A stretch of DNA of 64,000 nt from Hyunsoonleella aestuarii (GTDB lineage: Bacteria > Bacteroidota > Bacteroidia > Flavobacteriales > Flavobacteriaceae). The notes beneath the pieces are model-generated. The model was not told the origin of the DNA. It made no database searches and was given only the letters and a program-made list of their open reading frames with translations. Within the stretch, counting starts at the first letter, position 1. Every line of letters starts with the position of its first letter. Made by a program: the position numbers and the translations under genes. Below are positions 50,312-59,838 of the stretch, piece by piece. The stretch is taken from NCBI RefSeq assembly GCF_006148925.1, contig NZ_VAWB01000001.1, positions 958,001 to 1,022,000 of the forward strand, read 5' to 3'.

Positions 50312-51576
50312 TCCTCTATTTCACTTACAAGCATATCCTTCGTTAAATCCAAATCTCTTAAAACTGGGTTTTTTAAACCTACTGCAAAAACTGTTATCAG
50401 GGTCATTGTACCACCAAAAACTACCGCAGCAACTGGGCCAATTAATTTTGCTGCCAATCCGCTTTCGAAAGCTCCTAGTTCGTTCGAAGATCCAACAAAC
50501 ATAGAATTTACAGAAGACACACGGCCACGCATGTCATCTGGAGTCTTTAATTGCAAAATAGTTTGTCTAATCACCATGGAAATACCATCGGCAGCGCCAC
50601 TAATAAATAAGGCTAAAACACTCACCCAAAAAATAGATGATAATCCAAAAGCTATAATACTAAGTCCAAATATAAAAACCGAAACGAGTAATTTTTTTCC
50701 TGTTTTCTTACTTATTGGGATATACGTTGTAGCAAACATGGTCACTATACTACCCATGGAAATTGACGCATTCAAAATACCAAATCCTTCACTTCCAACT
50801 TTTAAAACATCTTGAGCAAAAACAGATAAAATTGCTACTGTTCCTCCAAAGAGAACCGCAATCATATCTAAAGTTAACGCCCCTAAAATAGCTTTGTTAT
50901 TAAACACAAAACGAACGCCTGCTTTTAAGCTTTCTTTTACAGGTTCTCCAATATTCTTGTTTAAAATGGGTTTCTTTTTTATTAAAAAAGTTAATATTAA
51001 AGACAACATGACTAGAACAAAAACAACACATAAGGTCATATCAACACCAATCCAACTTATAAAAAACCCACCAAATAAAGCACCTAAAACAGCCGCTGTT
51101 TTCCATGTACTAGTACTCCAAGTTGCGGCGTTAGGGTATATTTTTTTTGGAACAATAAGTGCTACTAAAGAAAAAATGGTAGGGCCAAAAAAGGAACGTA
51201 AAAATCCCCCAAAAAACACCAAGGCATAAATAGAATATAAAATCCATTTTGTTTCCCAATTGTCAACAAATTGCTCCCAGGTTAATAAAAATAAACCCAA
51301 GCTTATTAATGAAAAAGCCGCTATACAGACCGCAAATAAATTTCGTTTTTCTCTCTGGTCTACAATATGTCCAGCAAACAATGCCATAGTAAATGCAGGG
51401 ATAATTTCCATTAGCCCAATAATTCCTAATGATAAGGGATCTTTAGTCATACTGTAAACCTGCCATTCAATAACAATAAACTGCATAGACCAACCAAAAA
51501 CCAACAAAAACCTCACTAACAAAAAAATGTTGAATTCTTTTATCCTTAAAGCTGCATATGGATCGTTTACTGCCAT
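50308..51576 (-). CDS. MFS transporter (Bcr/EntS-like)
   Basis: 422 residues, about 12 helices. The opening FNIFLLVRFLLVFGWSMQFI is followed by DPLSLGIIGLMEIIPAFTMALFAG, then the loop GHIVDQREKRN, a variant of the MFS signature between helices 2 and 3. RQTILQLKTPDDMRGRVSSVN in the second half is characteristic of the EntS/MdfA-like drug or siderophore exporter group. It starts two bases after the recJ stop, so the two may be co-transcribed. Confidence 0.9.
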   Translation of the reverse strand: MAVNDPYAALRIKEFNIFLLVRFLLVFGWSMQFIVIEWQVYSMTKDPLSLGIIGLMEIIPAFTMALFAGHIVDQREKRNLFAVCIAAFSLISLGLFLLTWEQFVDNWETKWILYSIYALVFFGGFLRSFFGPTIFSLVALIVPKKIYPNAATWSTSTWKTAAVLGALFGGFFISWIGVDMTLCVVFVLVMLSLILTFLIKKKPILNKNIGEPVKESLKAGVRFVFNNKAILGALTLDMIAVLFGGTVAILSVFAQDVLKVGSEGFGILNASISMGSIVTMFATTYIPISKKTGKKLLVSVFIFGLSIIAFGLSSIFWVSVLALFISGAADGISMVIRQTILQLKTPDDMRGRVSSVNSMFVGSSNELGAFESGLAAKLIGPVAAVVFGGTMTLITVFAVGLKNPVLRDLDLTKDMLVSEIED

Positions 51577-51578
51577 AA

Positions 51579-53273
51579 CTAAATCTTAATATCTCTCAAT
51601 TTTAATTGAAGCGAAATGTTTCCTTGCCATTCGTTTTCATCAATAGAATATACGGCAGTAAAAGTTTTCTTATTGGAAATAAGATCCAATTTATCTCCTA
51701 ATCCAAAGCCAATACACACAAATTTAGCATTTGTTACTTTTTGAGTGACCGTAATTCTTAAATGCTTATTATCCTCTCCAACACATTTACCATATCCCGT
51801 GTCAAAGAGGTTTTCGGTCATAAAGACTGGTGTCATGTTTCCAGGGCCAAAAGGAGCAAACTGACGCAATATACGCCACAAGCGATTATCTATATTACTT
51901 AAATCAATTTTAGAATCAACCTTAACTTCTGGTGTAAGTAAATTTGTGTCAATAGTGTCTTTTACAACTGCTTCAAATTTATCCTTAAAACTTTGATAGT
52001 TTTCTTCCTTAAGTGTTAATCCAGCTGCATATTTATGCCCTCCAAATTGTTCTATAAATTCCGAACAAGCTTCCAAAGCATTGTAGACATCGAACCCAGA
52101 AACAGAGCGTGCAGACGCTGAGAGCATATCACCACTTTTTGTAAAAACTAGGGTAGGTCTGTAATAGGTCTCGATTAATCGAGAAGCGACAATACCAATA
52201 ACACCTTTATGCCAATTTTCATGGTAAACAACAGTAGTAAAACGTTCTTGTTCTTCTTGTGCTTCAATTTGTTTGAGAGCTTCTTCAGTAATTTGTTTAT
52301 CGGCATCGCGTCTGTCTGTATTAAAAGTTTCAATTTCTGAAGCATACGTTTCAGCTAAAGCTTCATCTTCTTCATTTAGCAGGGTAACGGCATGGTTGCC
52401 ATGCTTCATGCGTCCAGCGGCATTAATTCTAGGAGCAATAATAAAAACAACGTCTGTAATTGTAAGTTCCTTTTTCTTTACTTGAGCAATTAAAGTTTTT
52501 ATGCCTGTTCGTGGTGCTTCATTAATAACTTGCAACCCAAAATATGCCAGTACTCTGTTCTCTCCAGTTATTGGGACAATATCTGCGGCAATTGCTGTAG
52601 CAACTAAATCCAGATAATGGACTAAGTCGTCTGTTTTTTTACCTTCATTTAAAGCCAAAGCTTGCACCAATTTAAACCCTACGCCGCAACCACATAATTC
52701 CTTAAATGGATAGTTACAATCTTCTCTTTTAGGATCTAAAACCGCAATGGCATCTGGAATATTTTCCGCTGGCCTATGGTGATCACATATAATAAAATCG
52801 ATATCTTTTTTACGAGCGTAATTAACTTTATCGATTGCTTTTATTCCACAATCTAAGGCAACTATTAATGTAAAACCATTGTCTTCTGCAAAATCAATTC
52901 CCTTGTATGAAATGCCATAGCCTTCTTCATAACGATCAGGAATGTAAGTAGCAACCTTATCTGTTCTAGTTTTTAAATATGAGCTTAATAAAGCCACCGA
53001 TGTAGTGCCATCTACATCGTAATCTCCATAAACCAAGATATTCTCATTTTGCTGAATTGCAGCTTCAATTCTATTAACGGCTATATCCATATCCTTCATC
53101 AAAAAAGGATTATGAAGATCGCTTAAACTTGGTCTAAAAAATTGCTTTGCTTTGTCGTAAGTCTCAATACCGCGGTGTACCAATAAAACTGAGACAAGCT
53201 CATCAACATTTAGAGCTTCTTGTAACTGTTTAACCTTATCAGTTTCAGGTTTTGGTTTTAGCGTCCAACGCAT
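51579..53273 (-). CDS. recJ: Single-stranded-DNA-specific exonuclease RecJ
   Basis: 564 residues, normal length. DHH motifs in order are ILVYGDYDVDGTTSVALLSS, VALDCGIKA, ICDHHRPAENIPDAIAVLDP and GVGFKLVQAL, and the DHHA1 part ends in SGFDVYNALEACSEFIEQFGGHKYAAGL. It degrades single-stranded DNA 5' to 3' in repair and recombination. Upstream gene of a likely pair with the MFS transporter. Confidence 0.95.
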   Translation of the reverse strand: MRWTLKPKPETDKVKQLQEALNVDELVSVLLVHRGIETYDKAKQFFRPSLSDLHNPFLMKDMDIAVNRIEAAIQQNENILVYGDYDVDGTTSVALLSSYLKTRTDKVATYIPDRYEEGYGISYKGIDFAEDNGFTLIVALDCGIKAIDKVNYARKKDIDFIICDHHRPAENIPDAIAVLDPKREDCNYPFKELCGCGVGFKLVQALALNEGKKTDDLVHYLDLVATAIAADIVPITGENRVLAYFGLQVINEAPRTGIKTLIAQVKKKELTITDVVFIIAPRINAAGRMKHGNHAVTLLNEEDEALAETYASEIETFNTDRRDADKQITEEALKQIEAQEEQERFTTVVYHENWHKGVIGIVASRLIETYYRPTLVFTKSGDMLSASARSVSGFDVYNALEACSEFIEQFGGHKYAAGLTLKEENYQSFKDKFEAVVKDTIDTNLLTPEVKVDSKIDLSNIDNRLWRILRQFAPFGPGNMTPVFMTENLFDTGYGKCVGEDNKHLRITVTQKVTNAKFVCIGFGLGDKLDLISNKKTFTAVYSIDENEWQGNISLQLKLRDIKI

Positions 53274-53316
53274 TTAAAAAGGTTTTAAGTGTAAAAAAGG
53301 TTTTAACAAAACCCCT

Positions 53317-53745
53317 TTAGTTTGCTTTTTTCAGAAAATGTGTTTCTATTTTAACTTCGGCAAACTGCCTGAACATCTCCATAACTCCACAATATTTTTC
53401 AACCGATAAATCAACAGCACGCTGTAATTTTTTTTCATTTAAATCATCACCAAAAAAATTAAAGTGCATCGCAACTTTATCATAATATTTTGGATGTTCT
53501 TCAGTTAGGTTTGCTTCTATTTGAATATTAAAATCATCTACTTTTAGTTTCATTTTTTTTATCAATGCAGCAACATCTAATCCAGAACACCCTGCTAGGC
53601 CAGATAACATTAATGCTTTTGGGCGATACCCTTCTCCTTTGCCGCCACTTTCTTCACCCGTATCTATAAATAAATTATGCCCTGATGGATTTGTACTTTC
53701 AAACCGCATCTCTCCCAGCCATGTTGTTGTCACTTGAACTGCCAT
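53317..53745 (-). CDS. OsmC family protein
   Basis: 142 residues. The catalytic Cys is in MLSGLAGCSGLDVAALIKKMK (Cys about 54), with the partner LDVAALIKK helix and the closing CGVMEMFRQFAEVKIETHF. OsmC/YhfA proteins reduce organic hydroperoxides with a Cys pair; the second Cys is at about 120 (KYCGVMEM). Cytoplasmic. Confidence 0.9.
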   Translation of the reverse strand: MAVQVTTTWLGEMRFESTNPSGHNLFIDTGEESGGKGEGYRPKALMLSGLAGCSGLDVAALIKKMKLKVDDFNIQIEANLTEEHPKYYDKVAMHFNFFGDDLNEKKLQRAVDLSVEKYCGVMEMFRQFAEVKIETHFLKKAN

Positions 53746-53803
53746 TATTCTTAATTATTTTTTGTTAATTGTAGCTTCAAAAATACTATTAAAAAATAAA
53801 ACC

Positions 53804-54394
53804 ATGCCTTTAGTTACACCATTATCTGCCGACCATGATTTAGAAACAAAAAAGCTTGCAGAGTTTTTTAATGAGACGCTTGGATTCTGTCCAAATTCGG
53901 TATTAACCATGCAGCGGCGCCCTGCAATTAGCAAAGCCTTTATTAATTTAAACAAAGCTGTAATGGCTAATGAAGGCAGGGTAACCTCAGCCTTAAAGCG
54001 TATGATTGCTTGGGTTTCGAGTAACTCGACTGGGTGTCGTTATTGTCAAGCACACGCCATTCGAGCCGCGGAACGTTACGGAGCAGAAGAAGAACAACTT
54101 GATAATATTTGGGAATATAGAACACATCATGCATTTAGTGAAGCAGAACGTGCGGCTTTAGACTTTAGTTTAGCAGCATCCCTAGTGCCTAATGCTGTTG
54201 ATGAGACTATAAAAGAACGCCTTTATGAACATTGGAATGAAGGTGAAATCGTAGAAATGCTTGGTGTCATTTCATTGTTTGGTTACTTAAACCGCTGGAA
54301 CGATTCCATGGGGACTTCAATAGAAGGTGGTGCTGTGGAGAGTGGCGAACAGTATTTAGGGAAACATGGTTGGGAGAAAGGAAAACATGTTTAG
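53804..54394 (+). CDS. Carboxymuconolactone decarboxylase / AhpD-like peroxidase-related protein
   Basis: 196 residues from ATG 53804; earlier TTG starts in frame look poorer. The AhpD-type redox motif CxxC is in STGCRYCQAHAIRAAERYGA (about 88), with the catalytic His three residues after the second Cys. LDNIWEYRTHHAFSEAERAAL is the next conserved part. Probably a peroxide-related thiol enzyme. Divergent from the OsmC gene, which has a related protective role. Confidence 0.88.
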   Translation: MPLVTPLSADHDLETKKLAEFFNETLGFCPNSVLTMQRRPAISKAFINLNKAVMANEGRVTSALKRMIAWVSSNSTGCRYCQAHAIRAAERYGAEEEQLDNIWEYRTHHAFSEAERAALDFSLAASLVPNAVDETIKERLYEHWNEGEIVEMLGVISLFGYLNRWNDSMGTSIEGGAVESGEQYLGKHGWEKGKHV

Positions 54395-54398
54395 CCTT

Positions 54399-55181
54399 AT
54401 GAAGAACCTATTTCTAAAAAAGACTTGCTTAATCCTTACCCTTATTTGGGTTATTTCTGCATGTAAAGAAAAAGCAAATAAAGACAGTTCTAGCTTTGAG
54501 CTACTGCCCCGAAACTCTTATTTCGTCGACTCCTATAATGGTATTGGGGTTTATCGTCTTAATGAAACTAAAGAAGTCATGGATGGTTACTATGTAATTG
54601 GTAACAAAACTTCAAAATGGGAAGAGTTTAGTGTTAAAGAGGGTGTCTTAAATGGTGATTATATCGTTTTTCACTCTAATGGAGAAATTTTCTCCCATTC
54701 TCAATATCAAAATGGAAAGCTCCACGGTAACGAAAAAATTTATTCGTTATCTGGCAAAATAAAAACACATAAGACTTATAATCAAGGCCTGCTGTATGGA
54801 AAAAGTATTGGTTACTTTGAAAATGGGCAAATAAGTTCTGAGTCGACAATTAAAAATGAAGAAATAATTGAATCTATTTCATATAATCAAATTGGAGAAA
54901 TTGATTCTCAAATGTTTATTAAAGATGGCCGAAAAATAACCCAATACGTTAAAGGGGGTAAAGTTTTTTCGGAACAAATCTCATCTACTTACGACGATTT
55001 TGAAGCCATGAAATTTTATTATGAAGATGGCTCCCTAAATGTCTATTTGAGAATGTTAGATGATGGAGAAAAAAGTTTCCTTATCGAATTAAATGAAAAT
55101 GGCGATGAGATTAAGCGTATTGATGTTAAAGCCAATCCACAAGAGACAATGAAGTATTTTCAGTATATGCGGCAACTTTAG
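54399..55181 (+). CDS. MORN-repeat-like lipoprotein
   Basis: 260 residues from ATG 54399; the lipoprotein signal MKNLFLKKTCLILTLIWVISAC decides the start, although ATG 54387 is possible. Repeats of the type YQNGKLHGNEKIYSLSGKIK and YNQGLLYGKSIGYFENGQI are MORN/YwqK-like. Such repeats occur in many exported flavobacterial proteins. Function unknown. It begins five bases after the AhpD-like gene ends. Confidence 0.75.
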   Translation: MKNLFLKKTCLILTLIWVISACKEKANKDSSSFELLPRNSYFVDSYNGIGVYRLNETKEVMDGYYVIGNKTSKWEEFSVKEGVLNGDYIVFHSNGEIFSHSQYQNGKLHGNEKIYSLSGKIKTHKTYNQGLLYGKSIGYFENGQISSESTIKNEEIIESISYNQIGEIDSQMFIKDGRKITQYVKGGKVFSEQISSTYDDFEAMKFYYEDGSLNVYLRMLDDGEKSFLIELNENGDEIKRIDVKANPQETMKYFQYMRQL

Positions 55182-55236
55182 AGGTCTTTATTTTTACAAA
55201 CTACGTCCTAACGAACGCAATAAAGTAGTCTCATAA

Positions 55237-55806
55237 TTATAAAATTGACTTCACATTTTTTCTCAACTCTGGTAACACCTCATCCATAAACCAAGGGTTA
55301 TTAGTTAACCAAAATCGATTGCGTGGTGATGGGTGTGGCAATGGTAAATACCTTGGTAAATATTCGTTATAATTTCTAACGGTTTCGGTTAATGTATTCT
55401 TTGCTTTTTTACCTAAATAATAGTTTTGAGCATACATGCCAATTAAAATAACCTGCTCGATATTTTTAAGTTCGTCAAATAAAGGTTTGTGCCATTGTGG
55501 TGCACATTCTGGCCTTGGAGGTAAATCGCCTGTTTTTTCTTTTCCGGGGTAACAAAAACCCATAGGGATAATTGCAAACTTAGTTTCATCATAAAACTCC
55601 TCAACAGTTACATCGAGCCAATTCCGTAATTGTTTTCCAGAGGCATCATCCCATGGTATCCCACTTGCATGCACTTTAGTTCCAGGTGCTTGACCAATAA
55701 TAACAATTTTAGAGTCGGGATGTGCAGAAACAACTGGTCTTGGTCCCAAGGCTAAATGGTTTTCGCAGATAGTGCATTGTTTTATGTTTTCGAGTAAGTC
55801 TTTCAT
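55237..55806 (-). CDS. Uracil-DNA glycosylase family protein
   Basis: 189 residues. An N-terminal CTICE, then VIIGQAPGTKVHASGIPWDDASG (uracil-binding motif A), FAIIPMGFCYPGK, and the closing LPHPSPRNRFWLTNNPW (motif B with His). This matches the small UdgX/family-4-like branch used in uracil excision or nearby functions. It lies 33 bases downstream of rsmI on minus. Confidence 0.88.
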   Translation of the reverse strand: MKDLLENIKQCTICENHLALGPRPVVSAHPDSKIVIIGQAPGTKVHASGIPWDDASGKQLRNWLDVTVEEFYDETKFAIIPMGFCYPGKEKTGDLPPRPECAPQWHKPLFDELKNIEQVILIGMYAQNYYLGKKAKNTLTETVRNYNEYLPRYLPLPHPSPRNRFWLTNNPWFMDEVLPELRKNVKSIL

Positions 55807-55839
55807 TAATTAGATGTTTCGACTGTGCTCAAAATAACA

Positions 55840-56511
55840 TTATTTTTTACCAGCAACAACAACAACAATCTCTCCTTTAGGTGGTTTTTGAAAATAATGG
55901 TGTAAAACATCTTTGGCTGTTCCACGAATGGTTTCTTCATATAATTTAGTAAGTTCTCGTGAGACTGAGACTTGTCTATCTTCACCAAAATACTCACAAA
56001 AATGACCTAAAGTTTTAACTAATTTATGAGGGCTTTCGTAAAAAATCATAGTTCGCGTTTCTACCGCAAGTAATAATAATCTGGTTTGCCGTCCCTTTTT
56101 AACAGGTAAAAACCCTTCGAATACAAACTTATCGTTTGGGAGTCCAGAATTTACCAAAGCTGGAACAAAAGCGGTTGCTCCAGGTAAACATTCTACTTCA
56201 ATATTGTTTTCGATGCAAGCTCTAGATAGTAAATATCCAGGGTCGGATATTGCAGGTGTACCAGCATCACTAATTAATGCTACTTCAGTCCCCGATTTAA
56301 GTTTTTCGATTATTGAATCAACCGTTTTATGTTCATTATGCATGTGGTGGGATTGCATATGGGTTGCTATTTCAAAATGCTTTAATAATTTACCAGAGGT
56401 TCTGGTATCTTCGGCAAGAATAAAATCAACATTTTTTAAAACTTCAATAGCTCTAAAAGTTATGTCTTTTAAATTTCCTATTGGTGTGGGAACAATGTAA
56501 AGTTTACTCAT
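55840..56511 (-). CDS. rsmI: 16S rRNA (cytidine-1402-2'-O)-methyltransferase
   Basis: 223 residues. MSKLYIVPTPIGNLKDITFR and FILAEDTRTSGKLLKHF are diagnostic of the tetrapyrrole-methylase fold of RsmI, as are ALISDAGTPAISDPGYLL, CLPGATAFVPALVNSGLP and MIFYESPHKL. It methylates ribose of C1402 in 16S rRNA. Its start overlaps the upstream hypothetical gene by one base. Confidence 0.95.
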   Translation of the reverse strand: MSKLYIVPTPIGNLKDITFRAIEVLKNVDFILAEDTRTSGKLLKHFEIATHMQSHHMHNEHKTVDSIIEKLKSGTEVALISDAGTPAISDPGYLLSRACIENNIEVECLPGATAFVPALVNSGLPNDKFVFEGFLPVKKGRQTRLLLLAVETRTMIFYESPHKLVKTLGHFCEYFGEDRQVSVSRELTKLYEETIRGTAKDVLHHYFQKPPKGEIVVVVAGKK

Positions 56512-57254
56512 TAACTAAAGCGACTTTCTATAATTGCAATAAAGCGTTCTTCAAACTCCTCTTTGCCTTTCCAGTTATTATAATCTGGTTTAACAATCTC
56601 TTCAATAAAACGTTTAGCATCACTAAAAGATATTGACGTATTAAGCTGAGAAATTACACGATCGTAATCCTCATTTTTCCCGTCAAACAAATGCTTTATA
56701 AAAGCTATTTTATCGTTAAGCCCTATATTGAGTCCGACTCCTTTGAGTTTGTCATTAAGCGACTTTTTTTCATCAGAGAGCCGTTTTTCAACTTCAGAAA
56801 CTGGTTCAAAAACAGGCATCTCACTAAAGCCTGCAGTAATATCTTCTAGGTTCCTTTTACTAACCGGTGTTCTTAAAATAGCCTCTTCAAAAATAGCATC
56901 AACCTGCTGCGTCTCTTGTGGCATCTGTGCAACCATATCTTTTATGGTTTCCATAAGAGGTTCTGAAATGGCTTCTTCTCGAGTATCATCAAGATTGATG
57001 TAAATTTTATCTTCAACCTCTATATTATCGCTAACCTTATTATTAAAGGCTGTATCTAACATGCCGAAAAAAGAAGAGTCGTTGCCAATAGTGGGAAAAT
57101 CGTCTTCAAAGTTTTCATGAGCAAATTTTAAAACAGATATCTTTTCATAAAGAGCAGACACTTCTGCATGCAATTTAATAACATCTTCTTTTCCTTTTAG
57201 TTTTAATATTCTATGTGCTATGCTAATTAATTCTGACTCTAGCTTCTTTTTCAT
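56511..57254 (-). CDS. Conserved hypothetical protein, flavobacterial
   Basis: 247 residues, acidic. A helical N-terminus (SELISIAHRILKLKGKEDVI, then HAEVSALYEKISVLKFAHEN) is followed by an acidic linker and a conserved-looking C-terminal part (GLNIGLNDKIAFIKHLFDGK, then DYNNWKGKEEFEERFIAIIE). This layout is common in Bacteroidota next to rsmI. No function recognised. The C-terminus overlaps the rsmI start. Confidence 0.75.
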   Translation of the reverse strand: MKKKLESELISIAHRILKLKGKEDVIKLHAEVSALYEKISVLKFAHENFEDDFPTIGNDSSFFGMLDTAFNNKVSDNIEVEDKIYINLDDTREEAISEPLMETIKDMVAQMPQETQQVDAIFEEAILRTPVSKRNLEDITAGFSEMPVFEPVSEVEKRLSDEKKSLNDKLKGVGLNIGLNDKIAFIKHLFDGKNEDYDRVISQLNTSISFSDAKRFIEEIVKPDYNNWKGKEEFEERFIAIIESRFS

Positions 57255-57480
57255 CTATTCCTTTTTAAATGTTCTTCAATAGCCAACAATTGTATTCTAA
57301 CAATAATAATCTTGTTCGTAGGATATGTGTATGAATGTTTTTATAATTTTTAAAATTAAATACGATTTAGACTTTTGATTTTTAATAAATTTACGCCACC
57401 TTTATACAAACGAATAATTGCTACGTTTAGTACTAAAGATATTTTAGAATTACACTAAAATACTGAGTTAAAATTACGAA

Positions 57481-58128
57481 ATGTTTCTCGAAAATACAGT
57501 AAATCATAAAGAACAATTTGGATGGATAGAAGTTATCTGCGGCTCCATGTTTTCTGGAAAAACTGAAGAATTAATCCGACGACTAAAACGTGCACAATTC
57601 GCAAGGCAAAAAGTTGAGATTTTTAAACCCGCAATTGATGTTCGTTACAATGAAGACATGGTTGTTTCTCATGATGCTAACGAAATTCGCTCTACACCAG
57701 TTCCAGCGGCGGCAAATATTCCAATTTTGGCTGATGGTTGTGATGTTGTAGGTATTGATGAGGCACAGTTCTTTGATGATGAGATTGTTAGAATTTGTAA
57801 TGATTTGGCAAATAAAGGTGTTCGCGTTATTGTTGCAGGTCTGGATATGGATTTTAAAGGAAACCCATTTGGTCCTATGCCCAATTTAATGGCTACGGCA
57901 GAATATGTCACTAAAGTGCATGCAGTGTGCACAAGAACAGGAAATCTTGCCCAGTATAGTTATCGAAAATCGAGAAATGATAATTTAGTCCTTCTTGGTG
58001 AAGTAGACGAATATGAGCCCTTAAGTCGAGCTGCTTATTATAAAGCATCTATGCGAGATAAAGTCCGTAACATGAAGGTTAACGACGCTGAAGAGATTAC
58101 TTCTAAAACTAAAAATTCGAATGCCTAA
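57481..58128 (+). CDS. tdk: Thymidine kinase
   Basis: 215 residues. The P-loop [18 protein letters not shown] is at about 21, the Walker B-like [13 protein letters not shown] has the catalytic Glu, and the lasso loop is [21 protein letters not shown]. One Cys of the usual zinc site is seen. It phosphorylates thymidine for nucleotide salvage. It overlaps alr by eight bases. Confidence 0.94.
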   Translation: MFLENTVNHKEQFGWIEVICGSMFSGKTEELIRRLKRAQFARQKVEIFKPAIDVRYNEDMVVSHDANEIRSTPVPAAANIPILADGCDVVGIDEAQFFDDEIVRICNDLANKGVRVIVAGLDMDFKGNPFGPMPNLMATAEYVTKVHAVCTRTGNLAQYSYRKSRNDNLVLLGEVDEYEPLSRAAYYKASMRDKVRNMKVNDAEEITSKTKNSNA

Positions 58129-59227
58129 AGCGCAAGAAACTCTTCTTGAAATAGATTTAAATGCTCTTAAACATAATTTCGATCATCTAAAATCTAAATT
58201 ACAATCTGGTACACAATTTTTGGCAGTGGTTAAAGCTTATGGTTATGGTAGCGATGCTTGTGAAATAGCTAAGTATTTGCAAGATTTAAATACTGATTAT
58301 TTTGCAGTCGCCTACACTAAAGAAGGTGTTGCATTGCGAGAATCTGGCATAACCAAACCTATTTTGGTACTTCATCCTCAACCGGTCAATTTCAAAACAC
58401 TTATTGCTAATTGTTTAGAACCAAGTCTGTACAACTCTAAAATTTTAAATGAGTTTTTGACAGTAGCTTCAGGTGAAAAACAAAAGGAATATCCTGTTCA
58501 TATAAAGTTTAATACTGGATTAAATCGTCTTGGATTTTGGGAAAACGATGTCGATTATATTGCTAGTAAATTAAAAGCCACTAAAAGTGTAAAAGTAAAA
58601 TCTATTTTTTCTCATCTGGCAGCTAGTGAAGATTTAAACGAAAAAGAATTTACCAAAAATCAGATTAAAACATTTAAAACGATAGCTAGCCGTTTTTCAG
58701 AAACGATTGGCTACAAACCCATGCTTCATATATGTAACACCTCTGGTATTCTAAATTATCCTGAAGCCCATTTGGATATGGTTAGAAGTGGTATTGGATT
58801 ATACGGTTTTGGTAATTCTAAAAAGGAGAATAAACCACTCAAGCCTATAGCCACGTTAAAAACAATTATTTCTCAAATTCATAGGATAGAAAAAGGCGAA
58901 TCGGTTGGTTATAATCGCGGATTCAAATCGGTTGGTTTTCTTAAGACCGCAACACTTCCCATTGGTCATGCCGACGGAATAGGCAGACAATATGGAAACG
59001 GCAAAGGCTATGTGCTTATTAATGGAAAGACGGCTCCTATTATCGGAAATGTATGTATGGACATGATTATGGTAAACATTACGGACATCGATTGTGAAGA
59101 AGGGGATGAAGTTATTGTTTTTGGAAAAGATAAAACAGCCGAAGATTTTGCCAATACAGCAAACACAATTTCGTACGAACTAATCACGTCTATTTCACAG
59201 CGCGTAAAAAGAGTCTTTATAAAATAA
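58121..59227 (+). CDS. alr: Alanine racemase
   Basis: 368 residues. The pyridoxal-phosphate Lys is in [20 protein letters not shown] (about 36). [36 protein letters not shown] with the catalytic Tyr, and [16 protein letters not shown] follow. It makes D-alanine for peptidoglycan. It overlaps tdk, so both are co-transcribed. Confidence 0.95.
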   Translation: MPKAQETLLEIDLNALKHNFDHLKSKLQSGTQFLAVVKAYGYGSDACEIAKYLQDLNTDYFAVAYTKEGVALRESGITKPILVLHPQPVNFKTLIANCLEPSLYNSKILNEFLTVASGEKQKEYPVHIKFNTGLNRLGFWENDVDYIASKLKATKSVKVKSIFSHLAASEDLNEKEFTKNQIKTFKTIASRFSETIGYKPMLHICNTSGILNYPEAHLDMVRSGIGLYGFGNSKKENKPLKPIATLKTIISQIHRIEKGESVGYNRGFKSVGFLKTATLPIGHADGIGRQYGNGKGYVLINGKTAPIIGNVCMDMIMVNITDIDCEEGDEVIVFGKDKTAEDFANTANTISYELITSISQRVKRVFIK

Positions 59228-59298
59228 GATCCTTAACAAATGTTAAATTTGTTAATTTTCACTATTTTAGTGACTTATCTAACTAATAATTTATAAAA

Positions 59299-59700
59299 AT
59301 GTTAAAAGAATTTAAAGAGTTTGCAATGAAAGGCAACTTAGTCGACATTGCAGTTGGTTTTGTTATGGGTGCCGCTTTTAAGGAAGTAGTTACTGCGTTT
59401 ACTGGAGGTATCGTATCTCCTCTAGTTGGTTTGATTTTCGATTCTGATTTTAAAGCTTTAAGATATAAACTAAAAGATGGTGCATTAAACGACGCTGGTG
59501 AAATGGTAGGTGAAGTGTTTTTAGAATATGGAACATTTTTAACGAACGTAATCGACTTTATTATTGTTGCTTTTGTAATGTTTATGGTTGTGAAAGGCGT
59601 TAATAAAATGAAGAAGAAAGAAGAGGCAGCCCCAGAGGCTCCTGCTGGACCAACTCAAGAGGAGTTGCTTGGTGAAATCAGAGATTTGTTAAAAAAATAA
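59299..59700 (+). CDS. mscL: Large-conductance mechanosensitive channel
   Basis: 133 residues. MLKEFKEFAMKGNLVDIAVG and FVMGAAFKEVVTAF form the N-terminal helix and TM1 with the gate. TM2 is VIDFIIVAFVMFMVVKGVN, followed by a Lys/Glu stretch and a C-terminal helix TQEELLGEIRDLLKK. Opens as a pentamer on hypo-osmotic shock. Confidence 0.96.
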   Translation: MLKEFKEFAMKGNLVDIAVGFVMGAAFKEVVTAFTGGIVSPLVGLIFDSDFKALRYKLKDGALNDAGEMVGEVFLEYGTFLTNVIDFIIVAFVMFMVVKGVNKMKKKEEAAPEAPAGPTQEELLGEIRDLLKK

Positions 59701-59738
59701 CATTATGTTAATTAAATAACAAGATGTTATTTGTTGTT

Positions 59739-59774
59739 AAAAAGCCCTTGTTTAAAGAAAACAAGGGCTTTTTT
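59739..59774 (+). terminator. Terminator after mscL
   Basis: AAAAGCCCTTGTTT pairs with AAACAAGGGCTTTT around a short AAG-type loop, followed by T residues. Confidence 0.88.
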
Positions 59775-59799
59775 TAGATTCTAAAAAAGAATTAATACT

Positions 59800-59807
59800 T
59801 AGTTTTG
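59800..59807 (+). promoter_or_regulatory. -7 box of asd
   Basis: TAGTTTTG fits TAnnTTTG and lies 31 bases before the asd ATG, just after the mscL terminator. Confidence 0.5.
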
Positions 59808-59838
59808 TCGAACGAAACGTTATTAAAAATAAATAAAA